Shown in pieces: positions 23,550 to 33,142 of a stretch of DNA of 64,000 bases. Positions within the stretch are counted from its first letter, which is position 1, and each line of letters begins with the position of its first letter. The stretch is from an uncultured Flavobacteriaceae bacterium (GTDB lineage Bacteria; Bacteroidota; Bacteroidia; Flavobacteriales; Flavobacteriaceae), in assembly GCA_947497145.1 (NCBI GenBank), contig CANMFQ010000022.1, forward strand, positions 1-64,000, written 5' to 3'. The position numbers and the translations under genes were made by a program. The notes under the pieces were generated by a model, which saw only the letters and a list, made by a program, of their open reading frames with translations, searched no databases and was not told where the DNA came from.

Positions 23550-26387
23550 ATGAAACAGATACCATACTTAAAAGGCATATGCTTTCTATTATACTTTTTC
23601 ATTCCTGTAATAATCTTTGCTCAAACTGGCTACGTTTCAGGAACCATTAAAGACAATGACGGAGCACCGCTACCGGGTGTAAATGTCATTATCAAAGGAA
23701 AAAGCATAGGCGTTCAAACCGATTTTGACGGAAACTACCGCATTAAATGTGCTGTTGGAGATGTTTTATTAATAAGTTACATTGGAACGCAAAGTAGAGA
23801 AATCAAGGTCACTACTGCCCTATTTGGTCAAAATCAAATAGCATCTGTTGTTCGTAAAATACCTGTTGCGTTACTTTTAGATAGCACCTATCAAACCGCT
23901 GTTCGAGAAAAGATACCCGCATTTTTACGAGTTCCTCAAATGGAAGAAAGCAATAAAACCTACCAGCGTAAAGGATATTTACAACCAAATCGCATCAAGA
24001 ATATTTCCATAGCAAATAACAAGGTAAAAGTTACATACCTTCCTGCCGATATTTTATATGAAATAGGTTTCCATTACAAAACAGGAGTACAGTTTACACA
24101 AAATAAAAACCTACCTAAAACACAAGCTACGTATGCCCAAGGGATTCCTTTAAATGGTACTAACACACATTTTGGACCTGACGAGGATATCCCTTTTTCA
24201 TACGGGCCCCAATTAAGCAGTCTAGAATTTGATGGTAGTAATTTTCCTTTCGACACCCATGGAAGGCTAGTTAAAAGTGGAAAAGGCAATGGACAAATGG
24301 CCATAGCCTATCCTTCTAATCTCTATAAAAATAGCTTTAAGATCGCACATACCGCTTTCTTCAATATTTCTAATGACACGCATTTTTATGGTTTTGAATA
24401 CACTAATAAGCGCGAAAAAGATGCCTATGCGCAAGAATCAAATTCATTACATTCATTTCGTCTAAATTATAATAATTCTGAAAACTACGATATAATAGAA
24501 TGGCAGGCAGAAATGAAATATATAACTGCCAAAGACAATCAACCTAATATTAATGGTTTCAAAAATAATCTTTTATTGAATGCATTAGTGACCCCTGTGA
24601 GTTTTAGCAACACGCAAGGAAGTTCGTTAGCAAACGGAACACCTAGAAGTTTTAGCCCTACTAAATTCAACAACCCTAATTGGTTATTAAATCACAATAG
24701 AAATAAACTCCTTAACGATTCATTTATTAGTATACTAAGGAATAAATACCACATAAGTGATGAAGTGCGTTTGCAAAGTAAGCTTAGCTATACCCAGCAT
24801 AAAAATGAACAACAGTTTGGGTTTTCTAAAAACACCGTAGGCTATAGCAATGGCTATAGTAGTGACAAATTACAAACTAAAACTACTTTTGACGCCAATA
24901 TTTCAATAAACTGGCATACATACAATCCTGATTTTGACCTGACATCAACTTTTTTCTACACCAACGAAAACTTAAATTACAGCTTTGCAGAAAGCAGTGG
25001 TTTTCTGTCTAATGCATTTCAAAATCCTCAAAAAACTACAACGCGAAAGCATCATTTAAACCGTGATACTTTTCGCTGGTTTAGTAAGTTAGATTTTGAA
25101 TTTATCGATGCTAAAGCAAAAGTATCTTTTGTAAATAATTCATTTGTTTCTAGCCTGCAAAACAGCAAGTGGTTTTTACCTACTCTACAAGCGCAATATC
25201 AATTTGCCAATGCATGGTATTCAAATTTTCTAAAAAAGCTAAACCTGTCTACTACCTTTGGTTATGATGTTAGTTATCTAAACTTGTACTATACAAACCA
25301 AAGTCACTACAGCATACAACTAGCCCCACAAGATAGCTTTGGGTATGTTTCCAATGCTGATTTATTTGTTTCTGATGCTGTTAATTTAGAAGAAAAAAGA
25401 AGCTATGAGCTTAGTCTTGACGTAGGTTTCGAGGTGTTTAACACCTATTGCAATTTAAACACTACTTACTATAATAATGTAACATCAGGCAGTGTATTTC
25501 CTGTCTTTGAAAGCAACCAATTTCAACTTCAAAATATCGCTGATATTCAAAATGAAGGAGTAGAATTTACTCTAGACATAGACACCTATGGGAATCATGA
25601 TTTTAGATATACACCAAGCATTGTATTCTCAACATATAATACCAAGGTGTTACAGTTACATACTTCAGTAAACAGTATTCCTATAGCAGGATTTTCTTCT
25701 GTTTCAAAAAACCTAATAAAGGGAGAAACTGCTGGTGTATTAGTAGGTTCTGCCTATGAAAGAGACGGCAACAATAACATTATTATTGATTCAGATGGAT
25801 TTCCTAAAGTTTCAAGTTCAAAAAAAATAATTGGCGACCCAACGCCTGATTTCAACTTAGGCTTTTCAAATACCTTGAAGTGGAAAAACTTGCAATTAGA
25901 TTTTGTTATTGATTACCAAAAAGGAGGTGACATTTGGAACGGAACGCAACAGGTACTCAACTATTTTGGCACATCAGAACAATCTGCACTTGAACGAGAA
26001 ACTACAGGCTTTGTTTTTAATGGTGTAAATGAACAAGGGGAAATTAACCGCATTCCTGTTGATTTTGCCAATCCTGCAAATGGACTTTCTGGAAATAGAT
26101 TTACTAAATATGGTTTTGATGGTATTGCAGAAGAAGCTATTGTAAATGGCAGTTATGTGAACCTCAAATCCATACATTTTTTTTATGATATAAAAAGCAC
26201 TACCAACACCCCTTTTTTTCGAGAGGTAAAAATAGGGTTGTACGGCAACAATCTTTTGACTTTTTCTAAATATAGCGGCGCATCGCCTTATCAAAATCTA
26301 TTTAGTCAAGCGTCTACTCAAGGTCTTAATTTTTTCAACACCCCCATACTAAGTGAAGTAGGAATGACAATAAATATCAAAATCTAA
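23550..26387 (+). CDS. SusC-like outer-membrane barrel lacking a plug domain
   Basis: 945 residues. Signal peptide (about 8-24, ending FAQ). Residues 27-88 form the carboxypeptidase-regulatory-like domain of SusC-type receptors (VSGTIKDNDGAPLPGVNVII, then TDFDGNYRIK). In an ordinary SusC a TonB box and a ~120-residue plug follow. Here residues 89-150 are a short linker with none of the plug motifs (no VIDG, no LKD, no GxRGxNGV). The barrel begins at about 151 (NNKVKVTYLPADILYEIGFH) and shows the SusC landmarks in order: LPKTQATYAQG, SYGPQL, a FKIAHTAFFNISNDTHFYGF strand, IIGDPTPDFNLGFSNTLKWK, and a late NGSYVNLKSI and NLLTFSKYSGASPYQN. No SusD follows. The next gene, 4 bases away, carries the missing plug. 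Confidence 0.85.
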   Translation: MKQIPYLKGICFLLYFFIPVIIFAQTGYVSGTIKDNDGAPLPGVNVIIKGKSIGVQTDFDGNYRIKCAVGDVLLISYIGTQSREIKVTTALFGQNQIASVVRKIPVALLLDSTYQTAVREKIPAFLRVPQMEESNKTYQRKGYLQPNRIKNISIANNKVKVTYLPADILYEIGFHYKTGVQFTQNKNLPKTQATYAQGIPLNGTNTHFGPDEDIPFSYGPQLSSLEFDGSNFPFDTHGRLVKSGKGNGQMAIAYPSNLYKNSFKIAHTAFFNISNDTHFYGFEYTNKREKDAYAQESNSLHSFRLNYNNSENYDIIEWQAEMKYITAKDNQPNINGFKNNLLLNALVTPVSFSNTQGSSLANGTPRSFSPTKFNNPNWLLNHNRNKLLNDSFISILRNKYHISDEVRLQSKLSYTQHKNEQQFGFSKNTVGYSNGYSSDKLQTKTTFDANISINWHTYNPDFDLTSTFFYTNENLNYSFAESSGFLSNAFQNPQKTTTRKHHLNRDTFRWFSKLDFEFIDAKAKVSFVNNSFVSSLQNSKWFLPTLQAQYQFANAWYSNFLKKLNLSTTFGYDVSYLNLYYTNQSHYSIQLAPQDSFGYVSNADLFVSDAVNLEEKRSYELSLDVGFEVFNTYCNLNTTYYNNVTSGSVFPVFESNQFQLQNIADIQNEGVEFTLDIDTYGNHDFRYTPSIVFSTYNTKVLQLHTSVNSIPIAGFSSVSKNLIKGETAGVLVGSAYERDGNNNIIIDSDGFPKVSSSKKIIGDPTPDFNLGFSNTLKWKNLQLDFVIDYQKGGDIWNGTQQVLNYFGTSEQSALERETTGFVFNGVNEQGEINRIPVDFANPANGLSGNRFTKYGFDGIAEEAIVNGSYVNLKSIHFFYDIKSTTNTPFFREVKIGLYGNNLLTFSKYSGASPYQNLFSQASTQGLNFFNTPILSEVGMTINIKI

Positions 26388-26391
26388 GCAG

Positions 26392-29300
26392 ATGAAAGCA
26401 CTACTATATTACATACAAAAAACAATATTCCTTTTTTTCATAGCAATGATTATGGTGTCGTTTAATGCAGACGAACCCAAAATTGACCTCATAGAAAAAG
26501 TATACACACATACTGATAGACCCTTATATTTTCATGATGACACTATATGGTTTAAAGCCTATGTGGTAAATAGTACAAATACCATTTCTGCCATTAGTGA
26601 AATGCTTTATGTAGATTTAATATCTCCAAAAGGCTCGGTTGTAAAAACTTTAAGACTGCCCGTAACTAATGGGTATGCGTATGGTAACTTTCATATAAAC
26701 AAAAATTGGGTTGGTGGTATTTACACTATAAAATCATACACCAATTGGATGCGAAATTACGGCCAAGACCATCTATTTACAAAGGAAATAACGGTTCAAA
26801 AAATAGTGCAGCCTAACCTTTTAATGCAGTTAAAATTTGAAAAAGAAGCGTACGGAAAAGCATCAACAGTTACTGCCAAATTTGAAGTTAAAGATTTAAA
26901 AAACCAACCCCTTAAAAACACCGAAATTACCATGGCAGTGCTCATTAGTGGTAAAACCTACATTAAGAAAACGCTTGCAACTGATACCAACGGCATACTC
27001 AAACCCACCTTTAAATTACCTGCTAATCTCATAACTACAGACGTTCTTTTAAATATTTTGACACCCTATAAAGGCAGTACAGAATCTATTTCGAGAAGTG
27101 TTCCTGTAGTACTCGATAATTTAGATGTTCAGTTTTTTCCTGAAAGTGGAAAAATTATTGCTGGCACGCCAAACACAATTGCCTTTAAAGCAGTTAATGA
27201 ATTTGGAAAACCAGCTGATATATCAGGTAAATTGATAGACCAACAAGGAAATATAGTTTTAAATTTTAACAGTTATCATGATGGTATGGGAGGTTTTGAG
27301 TTTAACCCCAAAGCTGAAACCATCTATTTTGCTCAAATAACAAAACCGTTTATCTCAGCAAAAAAAATAGCCCTCCCTGAGGTTCATAAAAATGGCGTTC
27401 GATTTTCTGTATCTCAAGAAAATCATTCCCTAAAACTTTCCATTTTTTCAAATACGAAAGAAAAATTACAATTAAAAATCACTAAAAGTTCTGGAGAATT
27501 ACTTACCCGACCTATAGCATTCAATGAAAAAACCATCACCGTAAATACCGAAAAATTCCCACCAGGAATAACCAAAATTTCTATTCTCGGAGAAATGAAA
27601 AATATTCTTTCAGAACGGCTGGTATTTATGAATTATGACAACCAACTTACTATAGACATTCAACTAGACAAAGAAACCTACAACACAAGAGAAAAAGTGT
27701 CGGTCACTATTAAAACCACAGACGTTAATGGAAAACCTATATCATCAAACCTGTCTATTGCTATAGCAGACAATAAACTACTTTCCTTTGCTGATGATAA
27801 GCAAGACCATATTTCATCATACTTATTAATGTCATCAGAATTAAGAGGAAAAATACACAAGCCCCAATTTTATTTTAATCTCAAAGAACCAAAGGCAAAA
27901 AAAGCTTTAGACTACGTTATGCTCACCCATGGTTGGCGGTCTTATATAGCAAAAAACAACGTGACTTTAGTAAATGCTAGTTATCAGCCTGAGCAATTAG
28001 CTATACAACATGGCGAAGTAGTTGATTTAAATGGCCAACCTATATCTGCTCATCTTTTATTGTTTGAAACCCACGGGGATAAAGTGTTGGCTTTTGACAC
28101 CCAACCGAATGGTAAATTCTCATTTAAATTATCAGACCGTAAAAGATATACCCTTGTTGCCTATACCGACGACAACCAAGTGGTATACATTCATAGAAAA
28201 AACAGCAATACTGGTTTTTCTAGTAGTTCTAAAAACAAAACAGGCGTTCCTAATCCAAACACACCAGAAAACTTTTTTGGTGTAAAAAAACCTATGCAAA
28301 AAACGATAAAACAAGAATCAAAAATTAGTTTATCCTTAGATGAAGATGCATCAGCACTTGATGAAGTTGTAATTGTTGGTTATGGCATTACCAAAAAAAG
28401 CAATGCGACAGGTAGTAGTACTATCATAAAAACAAGTGAAATTGCCACCCAAGAAAACATAGCGCATCTCTTGCAAGGTAAAGTATCTGGTGTACAAATC
28501 ACCCATGCGGATGGTATTTCGGGCGCAGCTGCAAAAATCAATATTCGTGGTTATGCTTCAATTTCTGGTAACAATGAACCTTTGTTTGTTATTGATGGTA
28601 TTCCTATGCAGTTCAATAATCAAATAGATATCAATACAGACCAAATAGCATCTGTTTCTGTTTTAAAAGATTTGGCAGCAACTACCCTTTTTGGAACAAG
28701 GGGTAGCAATGGAGTTATTTTAATCAGCACTAAAAATTATCGAAGAAATAGTTACAACAAGAAAAAAATAAACAACAAAAAGCAGAATAACTATACTGCA
28801 TTAGATTTTTATGGCAATGGTGGAAACACATTTGATAGACCCGATAAATTTTACATTCCCATTTATGAAGGGGAAGCCTTAGCCGAAGAACGAACAGATT
28901 TTAGAAGCACTATTTACTGGAATCCGGTTGTACAAACAAATGCCAATGGTGAAGCACAGTTTGAATTTTACAACTCAGATGCTATAACCGCTTTCAAAAT
29001 AACAGCCGAAGGTATTGCACATAACGGCCTTATCGGCAGGCAAGAGAAAGATTATAGTACAAAAAAAATGCTCCATATAGATTTTAAATCTCCAAACTAT
29101 ATGACCGTAGGTGACATTATAAGTCTACCACTAACTATTAGCAACGAGTCTAAAGAAACTTTATTTACACGTTTACAATTAGACTTACCAAATCATATAG
29201 AACTAATAGATGCTATTGATACAAATATCACAATCGCGCCTGAGTCTTCAGTTCTTAAAAACGTAAAAGTAGTTGCACGTAGAAAAGGAGATAATGTAAC

Positions 29301-30957
29301 TATCAATGCTACCGTAACATCAGAAAACTATGCTGATTATCTGCGTAAACCCGTAACTATAATTAGTCCTTATTTTCCAATTGAAACATCTATAGCTGGA
29401 GTTCAAGACCAAACCTTTGAAATTGATATTGACCATGTTGTTCCCAACTCTTTAAAGGCCAATTTCACCTTATACACAAACATTGTAGGTGATGTAATGA
29501 ATGGTATTGCAGCTATGCTAAGGCAGCCTTATGGATGTTTTGAACAAGTTTCATCCACTACTTACCCCAATGTTTTGGTCCTTAAATATTTACAAGAAAC
29601 AGGAAGCAGCAAACCTAGGATAGAAAAAAAAGCTAAAAAATTCATTAAAAACGGTTATCAACGAATGGCTGCTTACGAAACCAAAGAAAATGGTTTTGAG
29701 TGGTACGGAAATACGCCTCCGCACGAAGCATTATCTGCCTACGGCTTGTTACAATTTAAAGAAATGACCGATGTTTATGAGGGTGTTGACCAAAAAATGG
29801 TACAAAGAACTATCAACTGGCTATTAAGTAGACGAGACCATAAAGGTGGTTTTCTTCAAAACAAGGGTAAATACGGTTTCTCAGGTGCTCCCAAAAAGGT
29901 AAACAACGCCTATATCGTATATGCGCTTACCGAAACCAATCCGAAAATTGATATCGAGAAAGAATATCAAACCACCTATTTTGATGCTTTAGATAGTTTG
30001 GACGCCTATAAATTGGCACTAACAGCCCTGTCAAGCAAAAATCTAAATAAACAACTAGAATATGATAATCTGATGTCGTATTTAAAAATGCACATTAAGA
30101 AGCGTGGATTTGAAAAACTGCCTGTAAAAAATACAATTACAAGGTCATATGGGGTTTCAAGAAATTTAGAAACTGTTGCCCTCACCCTTTTAGCGTTGAT
30201 GCGAGATTACAAAACTAATGAGCTCATAATTAACGAAGGGATCAAGTATCTTTTAAAAAATAGAAATCATGGCAGATTTGGCGCTACCCAATCTACAGCA
30301 ATGGTTCTTAAAGTTCTTATAGCATATACCCAATTTACCAAACAGAAAATAATTGAAGAGAATGATAGTGTAGCAATTCATTTAAATGGAAAAATTCTAC
30401 ATAAAAAAATACAATTTAATGATGATGGAAAAATTACCATAGATAGCCTTGAAAACTACCTTAAAAATGGAAAACAAAAAGTAAGTATAAAATTCAACAA
30501 CCCTAAAACAAATTTTGCCTACAATATGAATATCAAGTGGAATAGTAAATTACCACGTTCTTCTGAAAATTGTAAGTTAGATTTAAAAACCACCATACAA
30601 GACAGTTCGCATAAAGTAGGTGATATTGTACGCATGCAGGTAGCTGTTACAAACACTCAAAAGCATGGTTTACCTATGGCTACAGCTATTATTGGCATTC
30701 CCTCAGGCCTAGGGGTACAACCATGGCAATTAAAAGAAATTTTAGAACAAAAAAAAGTTGCCTACTATGAAACTTTTGACAATTATTTGGTGTTATATTG
30801 GCGTGAAATGGGACCCCAAGAACATAAAATAATCAACCTAGATTTAAAAGCCGAAATAGCAGGCGTCTATATCGCACCGCCAAGTAACGTATATTTATAC
30901 TATACCGATGAATATAAAAAATGGATAAAAGGAAATCAGGTAACCATTCTAGATTGA
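26392..30957 (+). CDS. Alpha-2-macroglobulin-like protein with internal SusC-type plug and thioester motif
   Basis: 1521 residues. Domains in order: signal peptide (about 7-26, no lipobox); macroglobulin-like MG domains (about 35-520), opening VYTHTDRPLYFHDDTIWFKA; a carboxypeptidase-regulatory-like domain (about 537-605). Then comes a complete SusC-type plug (656-783) with LDEVVIVGYG, GKVSGVQI, INIRGYASISG, PLFVIDGIPM, ISV-type VLKDLAA and FGTRGSNGVILISTK. An A2M core domain follows (about 830-1040; TDFRSTIYWNPVVQTNANGE), then the thioester motif PYGCFEQ with Cys1049 and Gln1052, a helical thioester domain (to about 1330), and a receptor-binding-like C-domain (about 1390-1515). A2M proteins trap proteases through the thioester; the plug belongs to TonB-dependent transporters. 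The pairing with the plugless barrel 4 bases upstream suggests that the plug acts in trans. Periplasmic location is inferred. Confidence 0.88.
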   Translation: MKALLYYIQKTIFLFFIAMIMVSFNADEPKIDLIEKVYTHTDRPLYFHDDTIWFKAYVVNSTNTISAISEMLYVDLISPKGSVVKTLRLPVTNGYAYGNFHINKNWVGGIYTIKSYTNWMRNYGQDHLFTKEITVQKIVQPNLLMQLKFEKEAYGKASTVTAKFEVKDLKNQPLKNTEITMAVLISGKTYIKKTLATDTNGILKPTFKLPANLITTDVLLNILTPYKGSTESISRSVPVVLDNLDVQFFPESGKIIAGTPNTIAFKAVNEFGKPADISGKLIDQQGNIVLNFNSYHDGMGGFEFNPKAETIYFAQITKPFISAKKIALPEVHKNGVRFSVSQENHSLKLSIFSNTKEKLQLKITKSSGELLTRPIAFNEKTITVNTEKFPPGITKISILGEMKNILSERLVFMNYDNQLTIDIQLDKETYNTREKVSVTIKTTDVNGKPISSNLSIAIADNKLLSFADDKQDHISSYLLMSSELRGKIHKPQFYFNLKEPKAKKALDYVMLTHGWRSYIAKNNVTLVNASYQPEQLAIQHGEVVDLNGQPISAHLLLFETHGDKVLAFDTQPNGKFSFKLSDRKRYTLVAYTDDNQVVYIHRKNSNTGFSSSSKNKTGVPNPNTPENFFGVKKPMQKTIKQESKISLSLDEDASALDEVVIVGYGITKKSNATGSSTIIKTSEIATQENIAHLLQGKVSGVQITHADGISGAAAKINIRGYASISGNNEPLFVIDGIPMQFNNQIDINTDQIASVSVLKDLAATTLFGTRGSNGVILISTKNYRRNSYNKKKINNKKQNNYTALDFYGNGGNTFDRPDKFYIPIYEGEALAEERTDFRSTIYWNPVVQTNANGEAQFEFYNSDAITAFKITAEGIAHNGLIGRQEKDYSTKKMLHIDFKSPNYMTVGDIISLPLTISNESKETLFTRLQLDLPNHIELIDAIDTNITIAPESSVLKNVKVVARRKGDNVTINATVTSENYADYLRKPVTIISPYFPIETSIAGVQDQTFEIDIDHVVPNSLKANFTLYTNIVGDVMNGIAAMLRQPYGCFEQVSSTTYPNVLVLKYLQETGSSKPRIEKKAKKFIKNGYQRMAAYETKENGFEWYGNTPPHEALSAYGLLQFKEMTDVYEGVDQKMVQRTINWLLSRRDHKGGFLQNKGKYGFSGAPKKVNNAYIVYALTETNPKIDIEKEYQTTYFDALDSLDAYKLALTALSSKNLNKQLEYDNLMSYLKMHIKKRGFEKLPVKNTITRSYGVSRNLETVALTLLALMRDYKTNELIINEGIKYLLKNRNHGRFGATQSTAMVLKVLIAYTQFTKQKIIEENDSVAIHLNGKILHKKIQFNDDGKITIDSLENYLKNGKQKVSIKFNNPKTNFAYNMNIKWNSKLPRSSENCKLDLKTTIQDSSHKVGDIVRMQVAVTNTQKHGLPMATAIIGIPSGLGVQPWQLKEILEQKKVAYYETFDNYLVLYWREMGPQEHKIINLDLKAEIAGVYIAPPSNVYLYYTDEYKKWIKGNQVTILD

Positions 30958-30968
30958 TTGCATTTCTT

Positions 30969-32432
30969 TTACCTATAAATCATTGCATTCTTAAAATTAC
31001 CTGCTCCTTTTTTAAGGTCAATTAAAAATCCATTGATAACAGCATAATCATAAACTCCATTTTTTTCAAGTAAAAAAGTGGGGTTTATACCAACATTTAA
31101 ATGAAACTCTGGTATTTTAAAATTCTTTGAAACCAAATGTATGGGCATTGAAAAATCTACCCATTCTAGGGGGATATTTTTAGAGCGTACATAGGTATGC
31201 CCTTTTCGTAGCATTGCCATTACCGCTTTTTCATTTAGCTGGCTAGGAGATTCTACTACAGCTGGAGCTACTTTTCCTTCATGAATGGTATAGCCTGTAG
31301 CATCAAAAGTTTCATACCCATAATAGGTAGACAAATCACCTTGGTCTAAAATGCGACTGCTATACCAAAAATCCGTATGTTCTGCTTTATCAACCTCCAA
31401 TCTATTCATACCCACATCTAAAATATAGGGTTTACCATCAATCTTATAGGTGGCATTAGTGATTTTTAAATCAAACAATTTTCGGTCATTTTCAGGTATT
31501 TTTTCATAATCTTCTAAAGGGATGTCCTTATAATTTTCTCTCGCTATGGTGTAAATAGCAGAAAGAATAGACACATAATTCAACCTTCTAATCTCCTGTT
31601 TTTCAATATCATTGGCATACCCACCTGATTCAATTAAAATGGTACTTGTGCCCCATTTTTGAATATTATCACCAAAAGCCCTTGGTTCAAAATCGTCATT
31701 ATATCGTCCTACCTGCCCTGGGGCATATTTTTGAATAATGGCATTCATAAAAACAATCACCTTCATGGCATTGGCTCGGGTTTCATTTATTTCCTTTTCG
31801 TAGTTATACGCAGGGGCTAAATAAGAAATTGTAGCTGGTTTATTGGTACGTTCAGCATTGTAGTAGGTACTTTGGTCATGTAAATTAAATCCAAAATCTG
31901 CACTTAGGCTATCACGAACCCGCTTTAATGTTTTGCTTTCTGGTGATTGCAGGCGTAGCGCATCTCTATTAATATCAACCCCTAACACATTTCTGCGTTG
32001 GTAGCGTTCTGCGCCATCAGGGTTTAGCATAGGCAGAAAATGGAGGGTTAAATTATCAAGTATTTCTTTTTTCTCTTCACCAAAAGCATCACTAGCAAAA
32101 AAATTAAAAATATCAAATATAGCCTGTGTTGCTGTGGGTTCGTCGCCATGCATTTGCGACCATAAAAAAACGTTCGTACTCCCCTGCCCTATACTCACCA
32201 AAGACAAATTACGACCTTCAATAGACCTCCCAACAACGTTTACCTCAAACTTAGGATTTGCTAAATATTTTGCCAGCAAGGGTTGTAATTGATGGTGTTT
32301 AATTCTTCGTTTATCCAATGTCTTTTCTTTAAACATTGGGTAGGTTTCATATAATTGAGCGGTAATGTCTTTCTGTTGGGAAAAGGAAAAATAGGTGGTA
32401 AAGAGTACTACGAATACTAGTGTAAAGCGCAT
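30969..32432 (-). CDS. Exported M14-family zinc carboxypeptidase
   Basis: 487 residues. Signal peptide (FTLVFVVLFTTYFSFSQ). The M14 zinc site is complete: HGDEPTATQ supplies His and Glu, FNLHDQS supplies the second zinc His, and ILIESGGY supplies the catalytic Glu. NPDGAERYQRRNVLGVDINR is the typical substrate-binding stretch with the NR pair. The protein is longer than a simple carboxypeptidase domain, with a ~170-residue beta-rich C-terminal extension. It cleaves C-terminal residues of peptides, possibly peptidoglycan stem peptides given the amidase next to it. It is convergent with the macroglobulin gene (11 bases apart) and lies 5 bases behind the amidase gene, so it belongs to the leftward unit. 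Confidence 0.85.
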   Translation of the reverse strand: MRFTLVFVVLFTTYFSFSQQKDITAQLYETYPMFKEKTLDKRRIKHHQLQPLLAKYLANPKFEVNVVGRSIEGRNLSLVSIGQGSTNVFLWSQMHGDEPTATQAIFDIFNFFASDAFGEEKKEILDNLTLHFLPMLNPDGAERYQRRNVLGVDINRDALRLQSPESKTLKRVRDSLSADFGFNLHDQSTYYNAERTNKPATISYLAPAYNYEKEINETRANAMKVIVFMNAIIQKYAPGQVGRYNDDFEPRAFGDNIQKWGTSTILIESGGYANDIEKQEIRRLNYVSILSAIYTIARENYKDIPLEDYEKIPENDRKLFDLKITNATYKIDGKPYILDVGMNRLEVDKAEHTDFWYSSRILDQGDLSTYYGYETFDATGYTIHEGKVAPAVVESPSQLNEKAVMAMLRKGHTYVRSKNIPLEWVDFSMPIHLVSKNFKIPEFHLNVGINPTFLLEKNGVYDYAVINGFLIDLKKGAGNFKNAMIYR

Positions 32433-32437
32433 AAAAT

Positions 32438-33094
32438 TTAGTTTTTTATTGGAACAGGTTTAAAATTATTTTTCAAAGTAGCTTTTCGTACTTTTTCCAT
32501 AAAATCTTCGCCAGGGTCTGTTTTCACAGTTCTATAGCCAGCATCCTTTTCTAGCCAAAGTTCATGGCCTTCAAAATTAGTATATTCATAGTGACCAATG
32601 AGGTATTCTATATCATATTTTTCAGATAAGTAATTTACCAGCCAAATATTGGCGGCTACTTGTTTTTTTGTCAATGGTAACGCTGCTGTACCTCCTACAT
32701 TTTCAACTCCAATAGCGCAATGGTTTAAACCAATAACATGCCTTGCCATAGTTGTTTCTGGTAGTAAACGATAAATAGTACCATCTCTATCTACCATAAA
32801 TTGTGAGCTAACATTCAACGCGCTAGCAGCTTTAATATCAGGTCTACTAGGCAATATTGCAGGGTTGAATGTTTCAAAAGAAGCTTCAAAAGTGGGTATC
32901 ACAGTCCAGTGTAATACAATCATTTTTGGTACTATGGTTGGCTCTTGTTGTTGCAAACCATAATGCTCATCTAAATACTTTAATGTTAAGTTTTTTCGCT
33001 CCTTATTAAAAACAATAGGTTTATCAATAATTTGATAACTACTGCCACAAGAAAACAAAAACAACACAAAACAACCGCCTATTATTCTTTTCAT
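32438..33094 (-). CDS. N-acetylmuramoyl-L-alanine amidase lipoprotein (Amidase_2)
   Basis: 218 residues from the ATG at 33094 (a TTG one codon upstream is ignored). Lipobox LFSC. The amidase_2 fold is shown by VLHWTVIP (first zinc His), SSQFMVDRDGTIYRLLPETT, ARHVIGLNHCAIGVENVGG (second His, conserved Glu) and the late VKTDPGEDF, where other members carry the zinc His/Cys and catalytic Lys. It cuts the amide bond between muramic acid and the stem peptide. Middle gene of a leftward unit with a 3D-domain lipoprotein 48 bases upstream and an M14 carboxypeptidase 5 bases downstream: a small wall-remodelling set. Confidence 0.85.
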   Translation of the reverse strand: MKRIIGGCFVLFLFSCGSSYQIIDKPIVFNKERKNLTLKYLDEHYGLQQQEPTIVPKMIVLHWTVIPTFEASFETFNPAILPSRPDIKAASALNVSSQFMVDRDGTIYRLLPETTMARHVIGLNHCAIGVENVGGTAALPLTKKQVAANIWLVNYLSEKYDIEYLIGHYEYTNFEGHELWLEKDAGYRTVKTDPGEDFMEKVRKATLKNNFKPVPIKN

Positions 33095-33142
33095 CAATTA
33101 TAGTTTATTTAAAAGCAATACCAATTAGCAATCACAGAGCTA

